Position numbers and translations under genes: made by a program
Shown here: positions 27,893 through 37,467 of the stretch, piece by piece
Position numbering within the stretch: position 1 is the stretch's first letter
How the letters are laid out: every line of letters starts with the position of its first letter
DNA from: Oxalobacteraceae bacterium
Lineage (GTDB): Bacteria > Pseudomonadota > Gammaproteobacteria > Burkholderiales > Burkholderiaceae_D
Direction: 5' to 3'
Assembly: GCA_021151485.1 (NCBI GenBank)
Contig: JAGKXB010000014.1
Span: 1-49,923, forward strand
Length of the DNA: 49,923 bases
Notes under the pieces: generated by a model
The model's database searches: none
What the model was told of the DNA's origin: nothing
The model's input: only the letters and a program-made list of their open reading frames with translations

Positions 27893-28723
27893 ATGACTTA
27901 TTGCGTTGCAATGCATCTTGATGCTGGACTGATTTTTTTATCAGATTCTAGAACCAATGCCGGGGTGGATCACGTCAGCTCATTCCGTAAAATGAGCGTG
28001 TTTGAAAACCCAGGCGATCGAATGATGGTATTGATGACAGCGGGCAACTTATCCATTTCACAATCAATACGACAAATCTTGGCCGAACCTGGCGAAGGTA
28101 AAAAAAATATCTGGACCGCAACTTCCATGTACGAAGCCGCACAAATTGTCGGCGACGCGGTGCGCACTGTGTATGAAAGAGACGCTGCCGCTTTAAGAGA
28201 ATTTGGGGTTGAATTTAACGCCAGCATGATATTTGGCGGCCAAATTCAAGGTGAACGCTGCCGTTTATTTCAAATTTATTCAGCAGGTAACTTCATTGAA
28301 TCCACTAATGAAAATATTTATTTTCAGGTAGGCGAATCCAAATACGGTAAACCCATTATCGACCGCGTCGTTACTTTTGGCACTAGCCTGGATGAAGCGG
28401 CGAAATGTGCTTTGATTTCCATGGATTCCACCTTACGTTCAAACATTTCAGTCGGTTTACCGCTTGATTTACTGGTTTATGAAACGAATGAATTGACCGT
28501 CAACCGTTTCGTCACCATCGACGAAAAAAATCAATATTTCCAAATGATCCACAATACTTGGGGTCAGCAACTGAAGAGGATTTTTGAAGATATTCCTGTC
28601 CCAGTTTGGAGCGATGCAACATCACCCGCCACACCTGACACGCAAACAAGCGACAACAATCCAAATAATTTAAATAACGATAGTGCCGTACCGCTAGTTG
28701 CCATGCAATCGCTACCTGAATAA
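27893..28723 (+). CDS. Anbu-type proteasome-like peptidase
   Basis: Ntn-hydrolase related to the proteasome beta subunit and HslV. It starts MTYCVAMHLDAGLIFLSDSR: the Thr after the initiator Met is the expected nucleophile, and the SDSRTNAG block is typical of Anbu. Length 276, longer than usual for Anbu because the last ~40 residues are a Pro/Thr/Asn-rich tail. Anbu genes are regularly encoded with circularly permuted ATP-grasp, alpha-E and transglutaminase genes, as here, and may degrade or process the products of that pathway. In the cytoplasm it is expected to form an open ring or lock-washer assembly. Confidence 0.92.
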   Translation: MTYCVAMHLDAGLIFLSDSRTNAGVDHVSSFRKMSVFENPGDRMMVLMTAGNLSISQSIRQILAEPGEGKKNIWTATSMYEAAQIVGDAVRTVYERDAAALREFGVEFNASMIFGGQIQGERCRLFQIYSAGNFIESTNENIYFQVGESKYGKPIIDRVVTFGTSLDEAAKCALISMDSTLRSNISVGLPLDLLVYETNELTVNRFVTIDEKNQYFQMIHNTWGQQLKRIFEDIPVPVWSDATSPATPDTQTSDNNPNNLNNDSAVPLVAMQSLPE

Positions 28724-28740
28724 ATAAATTTGTCTTCATC

Positions 28741-29289
28741 ATGCCCATGTCAAACCAAAAAAGTGACGATTTAGAAAGTTTGATGAAACAGTCCCAAGCG
28801 GGTGACCAGCATGCCTATGCTGCTTTATTACAAAAAACGGCACGTTTGTTACGCCCATTTTTGATGAAGCGCTTAAGCTTTACTAGCGATGTGGATGATG
28901 TTCTACAGGAAATCTTAATTTCCATTCACAAAGCCCGCCACACCTATGATGGCAATCGTCCTTACACACCTTGGGTTTATGCAATTGCGCATTTTCGATT
29001 GCAAGATTATCTACGCACGCACTACGCCGATCAGCTGCATCAAGCTATTGATGTGGATACGCTAGAAAATAATTTGTCACAGCCTGTAACCGAATCGGAC
29101 ATGACTTACGAATCTATTCATGTAGAGGTGCAAAAGCTGCCTGAGAAACAAGCAACCATCTTGCAATTAATGCATCAAGATGGTTACACAGCCAAAGAAG
29201 TCGCAGAAAAGATAGGCATGAAGGAGTCTGCCGTCAAAGTAGCGGCGCATCGAGCTTATAAAATATTAAAGAAAACGTTGCAAAGATAG
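28741..29289 (+). CDS. ECF-family RNA polymerase sigma factor
   Basis: Group IV (ECF) sigma factor of 182 residues. Sigma region 2 covers about 15-85, with the DVDDVLQEILISIHKARHTY core-binding helix and PYTPWVYAIAHFRLQDYLR promoter-melting part. Region 4 is at about 125-180 with the helix-turn-helix YTAKEVAEKIGMKESAVKVAAHRA. It is followed 16 bp later by its probable anti-sigma factor, a DUF1109 protein, giving the SigF-NrsF type of pair. Targets are unknown; the DUF2946 and TonB receptor genes nearby are candidates. Confidence 0.93.
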   Translation: MPMSNQKSDDLESLMKQSQAGDQHAYAALLQKTARLLRPFLMKRLSFTSDVDDVLQEILISIHKARHTYDGNRPYTPWVYAIAHFRLQDYLRTHYADQLHQAIDVDTLENNLSQPVTESDMTYESIHVEVQKLPEKQATILQLMHQDGYTAKEVAEKIGMKESAVKVAAHRAYKILKKTLQR

Positions 29290-29305
29290 TAAAAAATAAT
29301 GGGGA

Positions 29306-29944
29306 ATGTCGATGAAAAATATCGATGATTTAATTGAAAAACTCGCACAAGACACGGCAACAACCAAGCCTGTATCCCATCCATTTGTATTAAGTTTGCA
29401 ATGGATGTGTGCGTCGGCTATTTATCTTGTCATCTTATTTACAGTGCTCGGCTTACGTTCGGACGTATGGCAAAAACTGCAGGATCCATGGTTTGTCGCT
29501 GAAATCGTCACACTACTCGCTATTTTTCTTAGCACATCATTGAGCACCGCTTTGTTGGGATTTCCAGATTTACATCAAAAACGCTATCTAGCTTTTATTC
29601 CAGCTGGCGTATTTTTATTGTTTTTATTATTTTTAATCGCAGCCTGTTGCCTTGTCCCGATTGCACCACTTCCAGCACACGGTAGCGAATGTGCCTTAGC
29701 AATCACAGCAATGGCTTTATTGCCTGCGACATGGATGTTTTATTCCATGCGTCATTATGCGAGTACGCATAATGCGATTGCTGGCAGTACCACCTTGTTA
29801 TCAGCTTTTAGCGTCGGCGCATTGTGGTTGCGTTTGTATGAGTCCAATGATTCGATTATGCATGTCATCGCTTGGCATTATTTTCCTATGCTAGTCGTTG
29901 GCGTAGTTGGTTTGTGGTTGGGGAGATGGTTGTTGAAATGGTAA
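29306..29944 (+). CDS. DUF1109 (NrsF-like) anti-sigma factor
   Basis: Inner-membrane protein of 212 residues with about six transmembrane segments (about 27-47, 60-81, 91-113, 124-145, 156-172 and 185-207). The ~25-residue cytoplasmic N-terminus MKNIDDLIEKLAQD is typical of DUF1109 anti-sigma factors that hold ECF sigma factors inactive. It contains a CC pair and a further Cys (SEC) in the membrane-proximal regions, which could sense metal or redox stress as proposed for NrsF proteins. That is inference. ATG 29312 is an alternative start. Pairs with the sigma factor upstream. Confidence 0.88.
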   Translation: MSMKNIDDLIEKLAQDTATTKPVSHPFVLSLQWMCASAIYLVILFTVLGLRSDVWQKLQDPWFVAEIVTLLAIFLSTSLSTALLGFPDLHQKRYLAFIPAGVFLLFLLFLIAACCLVPIAPLPAHGSECALAITAMALLPATWMFYSMRHYASTHNAIAGSTTLLSAFSVGALWLRLYESNDSIMHVIAWHYFPMLVVGVVGLWLGRWLLKW

Positions 29945-29964
29945 GCATGCTGCTTGACCTATCA

Positions 29965-29993
29965 TTGACATCGATCCTTGCACCAATGATAAA
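29965..29993 (+). promoter_or_regulatory. Candidate sigma-70 promoter before the DUF2946 gene
   Basis: TTGACA at 29965-29970 and GATAAA at 29988-29993 are separated by exactly 17 bp and lie 8 bp before the DUF2946 ATG. Strong -35, imperfect -10. The short leader leaves little room for a Shine-Dalgarno sequence. Confidence 0.45.
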
Positions 29994-30001
29994 ATTCTCC
30001 T

Positions 30002-30400
30002 ATGAGGATGAATAAAATCACACGACAGTTTGCTGCCTGGATCGCATGTTTTGCGATTCTATTAGCTGCACTGGCGCCATCGATTTCTCAAACTTTGCAT
30101 GCTGCGGAACGTTCTAACATTTCCTGGATGGAAATTTGTTCAGCAGCTGGTGCTAAGTTGATCAAAGTGGCGGATGATTCTTCTTCTCATCCTACTTCGC
30201 CAGCCAAGAAAAACATCCATTCCGAGAATTGCGCATTTTGCTCTACACACGCAGGATCGTTCGCGCTTCCACCTACGGCATCCTTTGTTTTTTCCATCGT
30301 TACTGTGGCTAATGTCTTCCCTCCTCTTTTTTATCAATCTCACCGTCCTCTTTTCATTTGGACAATCGCACAATCACGTGCGCCTCCGCTTGCTTCCTGA
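30002..30400 (+). CDS. DUF2946 domain protein (putative exported metal-related protein)
   Basis: Small 132-residue protein with an N-terminal signal-anchor (about 10-34, ending SISQTLHA). The DUF2946 hallmarks are WMEICSAAGAK and HSENCAFCSTHAGSFALPP: two Cys plus His residues in a CxxCxxH arrangement that could bind metal. Such genes often sit beside copper-responsive TonB receptors, and here one begins 88 bp downstream. Copper binding is inference from motif and context; no direct evidence in the sequence. Confidence 0.8.
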   Translation: MRMNKITRQFAAWIACFAILLAALAPSISQTLHAAERSNISWMEICSAAGAKLIKVADDSSSHPTSPAKKNIHSENCAFCSTHAGSFALPPTASFVFSIVTVANVFPPLFYQSHRPLFIWTIAQSRAPPLAS

Positions 30401-30488
30401 TTATTGCTAAGCATTAATAAGTCCAAATAGCTTTGTATCTTTACAAGGTTATTTTGTTGTCGTTTTAATAAAAATATCAGGAAGTTGT

Positions 30489-32807
30489 ATGAAATTTCGT
30501 TTAACACCCATCGCCGCATCGTTGCTGGCTGCTTTTTCCACCTATGCATTAGCAGAATCAGAGTCACCGTTACAGTCACAAGTCAAAACCTTAGGTACGG
30601 TGACTGTAACCGGTGGCCAACCTAGCTCCTTGCCTTCGCAAATCCCCACCACCATGGAAGGCGTCACAGGCAAACAAATTGAAGAAACCATCAACGCCAC
30701 TGATAGCGAAGATGCCTTGAAATACTTCCCCAGCCTGCTGGTGCGCAAGCGCTACGTAGCGGATTACAACCACGCCGTGCTGTCCAGCCGAGCTTCTGGT
30801 ACCGGCAATAGCGCACGTTCTGCGGTGTATGCCGATGGCATTTTGCTCTCCAATTATTTGGGAAATGGCGCCACTTACGCACCACGTTGGGGCTTGGTCA
30901 CACCTGAAGAAATCGATCGTGTCGATGTGATGTATGGCCCGTTTTCAGCAGCGTACTCAGGCAACTCAGTCGGTGCTGTCGTGGATTATGTGACGCGTAT
31001 GCCAACCAAACTGGAAGCGCATGCCAAGGTCAGTTATTTCTCAGAACCATTCGATCTTTACAACAGCAGCACGACTGCGCATGGCTTGCAAAGCAGCGCG
31101 TCGCTAGGCAACAAAAGTGGCGATTGGTCCTGGTGGTTCAATGCAAATCACACCGATAGTCATGGTCAGCCACTCACATTTCCTACCCGTGCCATCAGCA
31201 CCACAGCGCCCGCCGCAGGAGCCGTTGCCGTCAATGGCGCCGTCGCTGGATTGGATCGCACCAATACGCCTTGGTGGATTTTGGGTACAGCAACGACCTA
31301 CCATACCGTGCAAGATCACTTCAAAGCCAAACTGGCGTATGACTTTTCTCCCACCATCCGTGCCAGCTACACCTTCGGTTATTGGCAAAATACATCAGAA
31401 GGTCGTCCAGAAAGCTACCTGACTAACGCCTTAACTGGCGCCCCTGTTTACAACGGCCCAATCAGTATTAATGGCAAGGGATATACCTTAGCAGCGAGTG
31501 ATTTCAATCTCAGCAATGAATCGCTGCAACATATGATGCACGGTTTGTCGGTTAAATCGAATACGCAGGCAACATGGGATTGGGAAGTCGCCGCCAGTAT
31601 GTATTCCTACGGCAAAGATCAATTGCGTACGGCAACGGTTGCATTGCCGAGCGCTTTATCTGGTGGCAGTGGCACCATCCAGGATCAAGATGGTACGGGT
31701 TGGAACACGCTAGCGTTCAAAGGTACTTGGCGCCCACAAGGCATCAAAGGCGAGCATATTATTGATTTCGGATTGCAGCAAGAAAGTTATCAGCTGCACA
31801 TCCTCAAATCCAATATTGCCGGTAATTGGATGAATGATGATGCTGGCACATTAGCGAACGAAGTCGGTGGTAAAACGCAGTTACGCAGCTTCTACGCGCA
31901 AGATCGTTGGACGCTTTCTCCCAAATGGCAGGCTGTGCTTGGTGCCCGAGCAGAAAACTGGCAGGCTTGGAATGGTTTTACCCGTTTTTCCGCGACCAGC
32001 AATGCAACGTATGCCGCACGTGATGAGAACTTCATCTCACCCAAAGCCGCACTTTCCTACCAATGGGCTGGCGATACCGTATTGAAAGCTTCCACTGGTA
32101 GAGCAGTTCGGATGCCAACAGTCGCCGAATTGTATGGCGCGACGTCGACCACCAATTCACAGTTTATTAATGACCCTAACCTGAGCCCTGAAAAATCCTG
32201 GACAACTGAACTCACGGTAGAAAAAGACCTAGGCAATGCCCTGCTACGTCTGACATTTTTTACCGAAAATGTGCACGACTCGCTCTATTCACAAACCACG
32301 TTTGACCCCACCGCCAACAAAAATATCAGCCGCGTACAAAACGTGGGGCGGATTCAAACCAATGGCGTAGAGTTGGCTTTCAATGGCAATGACATCTTCA
32401 GAAAAGGCCTAGACCTGTCCGGTAGCATCACGTATGCCGATTCCCGCATCAAGGAAAATGCCGGTTTTGTCAGCGTTCCAGGCGACACCATCGACAAATA
32501 CCAACCCCGTGTTCCGGTCTGGCGTGCCACGTCGCTCGCCACTTATCGCTTTAATCCACAATGGATGGCAAGCTTCGGTGCACGCTACAGCGGTAATCAG
32601 TATTCAACGTTGAACAATTCTGATCCCAACGGTTTTGCTTACCAAGGTGCCAGCAAATACTTCACCACGGATCTGCGCGTGCGTTACCAAATTGCCAAGC
32701 AATGGACTGCATCGTTTGGGATTGATAATTTGAACAATTACCAGTACTGGAATTTTCATCCATATCCACAACGGACTTATGTGGCTGAGTTGAAGTTTGA
32801 TATGTAA
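30489..32807 (+). CDS. TonB-dependent outer-membrane receptor
   Basis: Outer-membrane beta-barrel transporter of 772 residues energised by TonB-ExbBD. Signal peptide of about 22 residues (LAAFSTYALA). The plug domain (about 45-165) has TMEGVTGKQIEE, SARSAVYADGILLSNYLG and the typical IDRVDVMYGPFSAAYSGNSVGAVVDYVT. The barrel ends with an aromatic C-terminus (VAELKFDM). Substrate is not evident; the preceding DUF2946 gene and the sigma/anti-sigma pair suggest a metal, perhaps copper. A strong terminator follows. Confidence 0.92.
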   Translation: MKFRLTPIAASLLAAFSTYALAESESPLQSQVKTLGTVTVTGGQPSSLPSQIPTTMEGVTGKQIEETINATDSEDALKYFPSLLVRKRYVADYNHAVLSSRASGTGNSARSAVYADGILLSNYLGNGATYAPRWGLVTPEEIDRVDVMYGPFSAAYSGNSVGAVVDYVTRMPTKLEAHAKVSYFSEPFDLYNSSTTAHGLQSSASLGNKSGDWSWWFNANHTDSHGQPLTFPTRAISTTAPAAGAVAVNGAVAGLDRTNTPWWILGTATTYHTVQDHFKAKLAYDFSPTIRASYTFGYWQNTSEGRPESYLTNALTGAPVYNGPISINGKGYTLAASDFNLSNESLQHMMHGLSVKSNTQATWDWEVAASMYSYGKDQLRTATVALPSALSGGSGTIQDQDGTGWNTLAFKGTWRPQGIKGEHIIDFGLQQESYQLHILKSNIAGNWMNDDAGTLANEVGGKTQLRSFYAQDRWTLSPKWQAVLGARAENWQAWNGFTRFSATSNATYAARDENFISPKAALSYQWAGDTVLKASTGRAVRMPTVAELYGATSTTNSQFINDPNLSPEKSWTTELTVEKDLGNALLRLTFFTENVHDSLYSQTTFDPTANKNISRVQNVGRIQTNGVELAFNGNDIFRKGLDLSGSITYADSRIKENAGFVSVPGDTIDKYQPRVPVWRATSLATYRFNPQWMASFGARYSGNQYSTLNNSDPNGFAYQGASKYFTTDLRVRYQIAKQWTASFGIDNLNNYQYWNFHPYPQRTYVAELKFDM

Positions 32808-32831
32808 AGGTACATAAAATAAAGGCACATA

Positions 32832-32862
32832 AAAAATTCCCCTCCATTGGAGGGGAATTTTT
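32832..32862. terminator. Bidirectional intrinsic terminator
   Basis: A 14-bp perfect stem, AAAAATTCCCCTCC (32832-32845) with GGAGGGGAATTTTT (32849-32862), around an ATT loop. A-rich and T-rich flanks on both sides serve the convergent TonB receptor and lysS transcripts. Confidence 0.92.
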
Positions 32863-32885
32863 GACATATTTGACAGTATTTCTAC

Positions 32886-34418
32886 TTAATCTTCCCGCCG
32901 CAAATGCGGAAACAAAATCACATCACGAATGTTTGGCGTGTCAGTAATCAACATCATCAAACGGTCGATGCCTATGCCGCAACCACCAGCAGGTGGCATG
33001 CCATATTCCAAAGCACGAATGTAATCCGCGTCGTAATACATCGCCTCTTGATCGCCCGCATCTTTCGCAGCGACTTGGGCCAAAAAGCGACTAGCTTGGT
33101 CTTCTGCATCATTCAACTCAGAAAAACCATTGGCGATTTCACGTCCGACAATGAACAGTTCAAAACGCTCAGTAATGCCAGGCACAGTATCCGATGCGCG
33201 GGCAAGTGGTGAGACTTCAACTGGATAATCAATGATGTAAGTAGGCTCCCACAATTGCGCTTCAGCCGTTTCTTCAAACAAAGCCAATTGCAACGCCCCC
33301 AAACCAGCGATGCTTAGTGGCGCATGTTGCACATCCAGGCCAAATTTCTTCAATTCTGACCTTAAGAAATCAACATCGTGCAATTGTTCATGCGTGTAAT
33401 GTGGGGCATATTTGTTAATCGCACCGACTATCGTCAAGCGCTGAAATGGTTGGCTTAAATCGAGTTCGCGTCCTTGATAAGTCAATTTCGCCGTGCCATG
33501 CGCATCAATCGCTGCCTGGCGTATGACGGCTTCAGTGAAATCCATCAGCCATTGATAATCCACATAAGCAGCATAAAACTCCATCATGGTGAATTCTGGA
33601 TTATGGCGTGGTGACACTCCTTCATTACGGAAGTTACGATTGACTTCAAATACACGCTCAAAACCACCCACTACCAAACGCTTCAAATACAACTCTGGCG
33701 CGATGCGCAAAAACATTTGCATGTCCAACGCATTGTGATGCGTGATAAACGGCTGAGCCGCGGCACCACCAGGAATGCCGTGCAACATCGGCGTTTCGAC
33801 TTCCATGAAATCGTTTTTTTCCATGAAGCGGCGAATCGATGACATCGCAGCTGTACGCGCTTTAAAAACGCGGCGCGTTTCTTCGTTCATGATCAAATCG
33901 ACATAACGCTGGCGGTATTTGGTTTCCTGATCTACTAAACCATGAAACTTGTCTGGCAATGGGCGCAACGATTTGGTAATCAAGCGTAGCTGCGATACTT
34001 TGACCGACAATTCGCCCGTTTTGGTTTTAAACAACACACCTTCAGCGCCCAAAATATCGCCTAAGTCATAATGCTTGAACGCTTCATGTGCAGCTTCACC
34101 AATCAATTCATTAGTGATAAATAATTGGATACGACCATCCGCCTGCGCACCAGAAGCATCTTGCAGAGTCGCAAATGAAGCCTTGCCCATCACGCGTTTT
34201 AACATCATGCGGCCAGCAACGACGACTTTGACTGGATCCGCTTCTAATACTTCGCGCTCTAATTCGCCATATTGCGCATGCAAATGGGCCGCTTTATGTT
34301 GTGGTTTAAAGTCATTCGGGAAAGCAACGCCAAGCTCGCGCAGTGCCGCTAACTTGCTGCGTCGCTCAGCAATAATTTTGTTTTCATCGACTGGAATAGC
34401 CTGATTTTCAATCGTCAT
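32886..34418 (-). CDS. lysS: Lysyl-tRNA synthetase, class II
   Basis: Charges tRNA-Lys with lysine. A 510-residue class II enzyme: OB-fold anticodon-binding domain at about 65-150, then the catalytic domain with motif 2 [20 protein letters not shown] and motif 3 [15 protein letters not shown] near the C-terminus. It lies 78 bp downstream of prfB on the same strand, the same prfB-lysS order as in E. coli, so a shared transcript is likely. Confidence 0.98.
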   Translation of the reverse strand: MTIENQAIPVDENKIIAERRSKLAALRELGVAFPNDFKPQHKAAHLHAQYGELEREVLEADPVKVVVAGRMMLKRVMGKASFATLQDASGAQADGRIQLFITNELIGEAAHEAFKHYDLGDILGAEGVLFKTKTGELSVKVSQLRLITKSLRPLPDKFHGLVDQETKYRQRYVDLIMNEETRRVFKARTAAMSSIRRFMEKNDFMEVETPMLHGIPGGAAAQPFITHHNALDMQMFLRIAPELYLKRLVVGGFERVFEVNRNFRNEGVSPRHNPEFTMMEFYAAYVDYQWLMDFTEAVIRQAAIDAHGTAKLTYQGRELDLSQPFQRLTIVGAINKYAPHYTHEQLHDVDFLRSELKKFGLDVQHAPLSIAGLGALQLALFEETAEAQLWEPTYIIDYPVEVSPLARASDTVPGITERFELFIVGREIANGFSELNDAEDQASRFLAQVAAKDAGDQEAMYYDADYIRALEYGMPPAGGCGIGIDRLMMLITDTPNIRDVILFPHLRRED

Positions 34419-34496
34419 GATGTGTTTTTAATTTCTTAATTTTAATAATTTAATAACTTAATAACTTGGGTAATTTTGATCATTGGTGCAAGAATA

Positions 34497-35601
34497 TTAA
34501 ACGCCTTGCTTGAGTGAGGCCGCGATAAATTCATCCAACTCACCGTCTAATACCGCTTTGGTATTGCCAGTTTCAAAACTAGTACGTAAATCCTTAATGC
34601 GGGATTGATCCAGCACGTAAGAGCGAATTTGATGCCCCCAACCCACATCAGTCTTGGAATCTTCCAGTTTTTGCTGCTCGCTCATGCGTTTGCGCAGTTC
34701 GAGCTCAAACAAACGGGATTTCAACATATCCCACGCTTCAGCACGATTTCTATGCTGACTACGGTCATTTTGGCACTGCACCACGATACCAGTTGGCGTA
34801 TGCGTTAAACGTACGGCTGAATCGGTTTTATTGATGTGCTGCCCACCGGCACCAGAAGCGCGATAGGTGTCGACGCGCACATCGGCAGGATTAACATCGA
34901 TTTCTATCGAATCATCAACTTCGGGATACACAAACAAGCTACAAAAAGAAGTATGGCGGCCATTGGCAGAGTCAAACGGCGATTTACGTACCAGTCGATG
35001 CACGCCAGTCTCTGTACGTAAAAAACCATAAGCGTAATCACCTTCCACTTTTAGCGTAGCAGTTTTGATACCAGCAACTTCGCCATCCGATTGTTCCAAG
35101 ATATCGACTTTGAAACCTTTGCGTTCGCAATAACGCAAATATTGCCGCAAAATCATCGATGCCCAATCCTGCGCCTCCGTACCACCAGCACCCGCTTGAA
35201 TATCAATAAAACAATTGTTTGGATCCATGGGATTGGCAAACATGCGACGGAATTCCATGCCTTCAACCAATTGTTTTAATCCATCGGCATCTTGCTCAAT
35301 GGCGAGCAACGTGTCTTCATCGCCCTCTTCTTTTGCCATGGCAAACAAATCGCTGGCATCGCGCAAATCGGCATCGATTTTTTGCAGCGTAAAAACGATC
35401 GCTTCTAAGGATTTTTTTTCTTTGCCCAAATCCTGAGCACGCTTTTGATCATTCCAAACGGTAGGATCTTCTAATTCAGCGTTAACTTGTTCGAGTTTCT
35501 CTGACTTGATATCGAAGTCAAAGATACCTCCGTAATTCAACTTCACGGTTTGTCAAATCTGCCAACAAGGCAGTTAGGGAGTTAATGCGTTCTGCTTCCA
35601 T
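34497..35601 (-). CDS. prfB: Peptide chain release factor 2 (programmed +1 frameshift)
   Basis: Terminates translation at UGA and UAA. The true start is ATG at 35599-35601 ([16 protein letters not shown]...). Frame 1 runs 26 codons to CTT then TGA (35518-35520). The ribosome slips +1 at CTTTGAC (35517-35523) into the long frame, giving about 367 residues, matching E. coli RF2. The stimulatory CGGAGG Shine-Dalgarno-like element lies directly before TATCTTTGA, the canonical arrangement for autoregulation by RF2. The long frame contains SPF ([10 protein letters not shown]) for stop recognition and GGQ ([11 protein letters not shown]) for hydrolysis. Annotating only 34497-35546 misses the N-terminus. 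Confidence 0.96.
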
Positions 35602-35768
35602 AATTGTCTTCTTTTACTATAATAAAATTACTGTGACACGGATACGGCCAAACGAGGTCGTCGGCAAACCGGCAATTATACCTTACCCCCCTCTTCAACA
35701 TCGACTATCAGGTACATGACAACGTCGGTTTAAAGTAAAGAAATTGATGAAATGGCAAGGAGGATATG

Positions 35769-35945
35769 ATGGACCAACAACTGCCAAATTTTTATTATCG
35801 AAAAGCAATCAAGTATGTCAAACCGCATTACAAAGATAGTGTCAAAGACAGCCTAAATAACATTAGAGCGCAGCAGCAAATGATAGAAGGTGGCATTGAT
35901 ACGTCTGAGACGTTCAAAATCATTGAAAAGAAATTGAAAAAATAA
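35769..35945 (+). CDS. Small 58-residue protein of unknown function
   Basis: A short gene with an exceptionally good Shine-Dalgarno sequence (AAGGAGG at 35757-35763, five bases before ATG 35769; another ATG at 35766). The product begins MDQQLPNFYYRKAIKYVKPH and ends in KIIEKKLKK. It is basic, probably two amphipathic helices, with no signal peptide or membrane segment. A strong intrinsic terminator follows 20 bp after the stop, so it looks like a free-standing expressed unit, divergent from prfB and convergent with dnaB. No family recognised. Confidence 0.7.
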   Translation: MDQQLPNFYYRKAIKYVKPHYKDSVKDSLNNIRAQQQMIEGGIDTSETFKIIEKKLKK

Positions 35946-35965
35946 AAAATAAAAACTGAATATTA

Positions 35966-36005
35966 AAAGAGCCTATATCGATATCAATGTCGATATAGGC
36001 TCTTT
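35966..36005. terminator. Strong intrinsic terminator between the small gene and dnaB
   Basis: A 16-bp perfect stem, AAAGAGCCTATATCGA (35966-35981) with TCGATATAGGCTCTTT (35990-36005), around an 8-nt loop, with A/T-rich flanks. It can serve both the plus-strand small gene and dnaB on the minus strand. Confidence 0.88.
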
Positions 36006-36030
36006 CATTGAAGGTTTTGGGAATAATAAA

Positions 36031-37422
36031 TTAATCACCTGCCGGCATACCTGCACTGCCTGTGTAATTATCAAATTTCGTATATTGACCTTGGAAAGTT
36101 AAGCGCACGCCACCTATGGGACCATTACGCTGCTTACCAATAATAATTTCCGCCGTACCTTTGTCAGGAGAATCCGGGTTATATACCTCATCCCGATAAA
36201 TAAACATAATCACATCTGCGTCTTGCTCAATCGCACCAGACTCACGCAAATCTGACATGACAGGACGCTTATTAGGACGTTGCTCCAATGAGCGATTGAG
36301 CTGCGATAAGGCAATCACAGGACAATTTAATTCCTTTGCTAAACCTTTTAAATTACGTGAAATTTCAGAAATTTCGGTAGCACGATTTTCCCCTGCATTA
36401 TTGGCTGACATTAATTGTAAATAATCAATAATAATGAGGCCTAATTTGCCACATTGGCGCGATAGTCGCCTGGCACGAGCACGCAACTCAATTGAGTTTA
36501 GTGCTGGAGTTTCATCAATATACAATTGAGCGTCATTCATTTTTTGGATCGCATGTGTCAAACGCGGCCAGTCTTCATCAACCAATCGCCCAGTACGTAA
36601 TCTGTGTTGATCAAGACGACCAACTGATCCCAACATACGCATAGCAAGCTGAGCACCACCCATTTCCATGGAAAAAACAGCAACCGGCAAACCACTTTCA
36701 ATCGCAACATTTTCCCCAATATTCAAAGAAAACGCCGTCTTACCCATAGATGGACGACCAGCAACAATAATTAAATCCCCTCCTTGCAAGCCAGATGTCA
36801 TGCGATCCAAATCAATAAAACCTGTCGGTACTCCAGTAATATCACTAGGATTTTCGCGATTGTAGAGCTCATCGATCCGCTCCACGACTTGCGTTAGCAA
36901 AGGCTGAATTTCCTGAAAACCTTGCGCACCCCGCGCACCTTCCTCGGCAATAGCAAAAATTTTTGCCTCGGCTTCATCCAGCATTTGTTTGACTTCCTTG
37001 CCCTGCGGACTAAATGCCTGACTCGCAATTTCATCCGATACTGTGATGAGCTTACGAAGTACACCACGATCACGCACAATCTCGGCATAGCGTCTAATAT
37101 TGGCAGCAGACGGCGTGTTTTGTGCCAACGCATTTAAATAAGATAAACCGCCTACTTCCTCTGCTTTTCCTATTGCATTCAATGCTTCAAACACAGTAAT
37201 CACATCGGCTGGGCGCGAAATACCAATTAATTTGCTAATTTGCTGAAAAATTAATCTGTGATCATAACGATAAAAATCTTCACTGGACAAATAGTCAGCA
37301 ATTCGATCCCATGCCGCATTATCTAACAGCAAACCGCCCAAAACAGATTGTTCTGCTTCAATAGAATGAGGTGGGACGCGTAATGCATCTAATTGCGCAT
37401 CTATATTTTTATTTAATGACAT
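36031..37422 (-). CDS. dnaB: Replicative DNA helicase
   Basis: Hexameric 5'-3' helicase of the replication fork. 463 residues: N-terminal DnaB domain (about 14-115, starting PPHSIEAEQSVLGGLLLD), linker, and a RecA-like C-terminal domain with Walker A GRPSMGKTAFSLNIG near 227, Walker B LIIIDYLQLM and the arginine-finger region. Located downstream of rplI in the ribosomal/replication cluster, as in many proteobacteria, with a terminator between them, so it likely has its own promoter. Confidence 0.98.
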   Translation of the reverse strand: MSLNKNIDAQLDALRVPPHSIEAEQSVLGGLLLDNAAWDRIADYLSSEDFYRYDHRLIFQQISKLIGISRPADVITVFEALNAIGKAEEVGGLSYLNALAQNTPSAANIRRYAEIVRDRGVLRKLITVSDEIASQAFSPQGKEVKQMLDEAEAKIFAIAEEGARGAQGFQEIQPLLTQVVERIDELYNRENPSDITGVPTGFIDLDRMTSGLQGGDLIIVAGRPSMGKTAFSLNIGENVAIESGLPVAVFSMEMGGAQLAMRMLGSVGRLDQHRLRTGRLVDEDWPRLTHAIQKMNDAQLYIDETPALNSIELRARARRLSRQCGKLGLIIIDYLQLMSANNAGENRATEISEISRNLKGLAKELNCPVIALSQLNRSLEQRPNKRPVMSDLRESGAIEQDADVIMFIYRDEVYNPDSPDKGTAEIIIGKQRNGPIGGVRLTFQGQYTKFDNYTGSAGMPAGD

Positions 37423-37467
37423 TATTGGTTTTTATGTTATTCGTATTATCAGTATTACATCGGCAAT

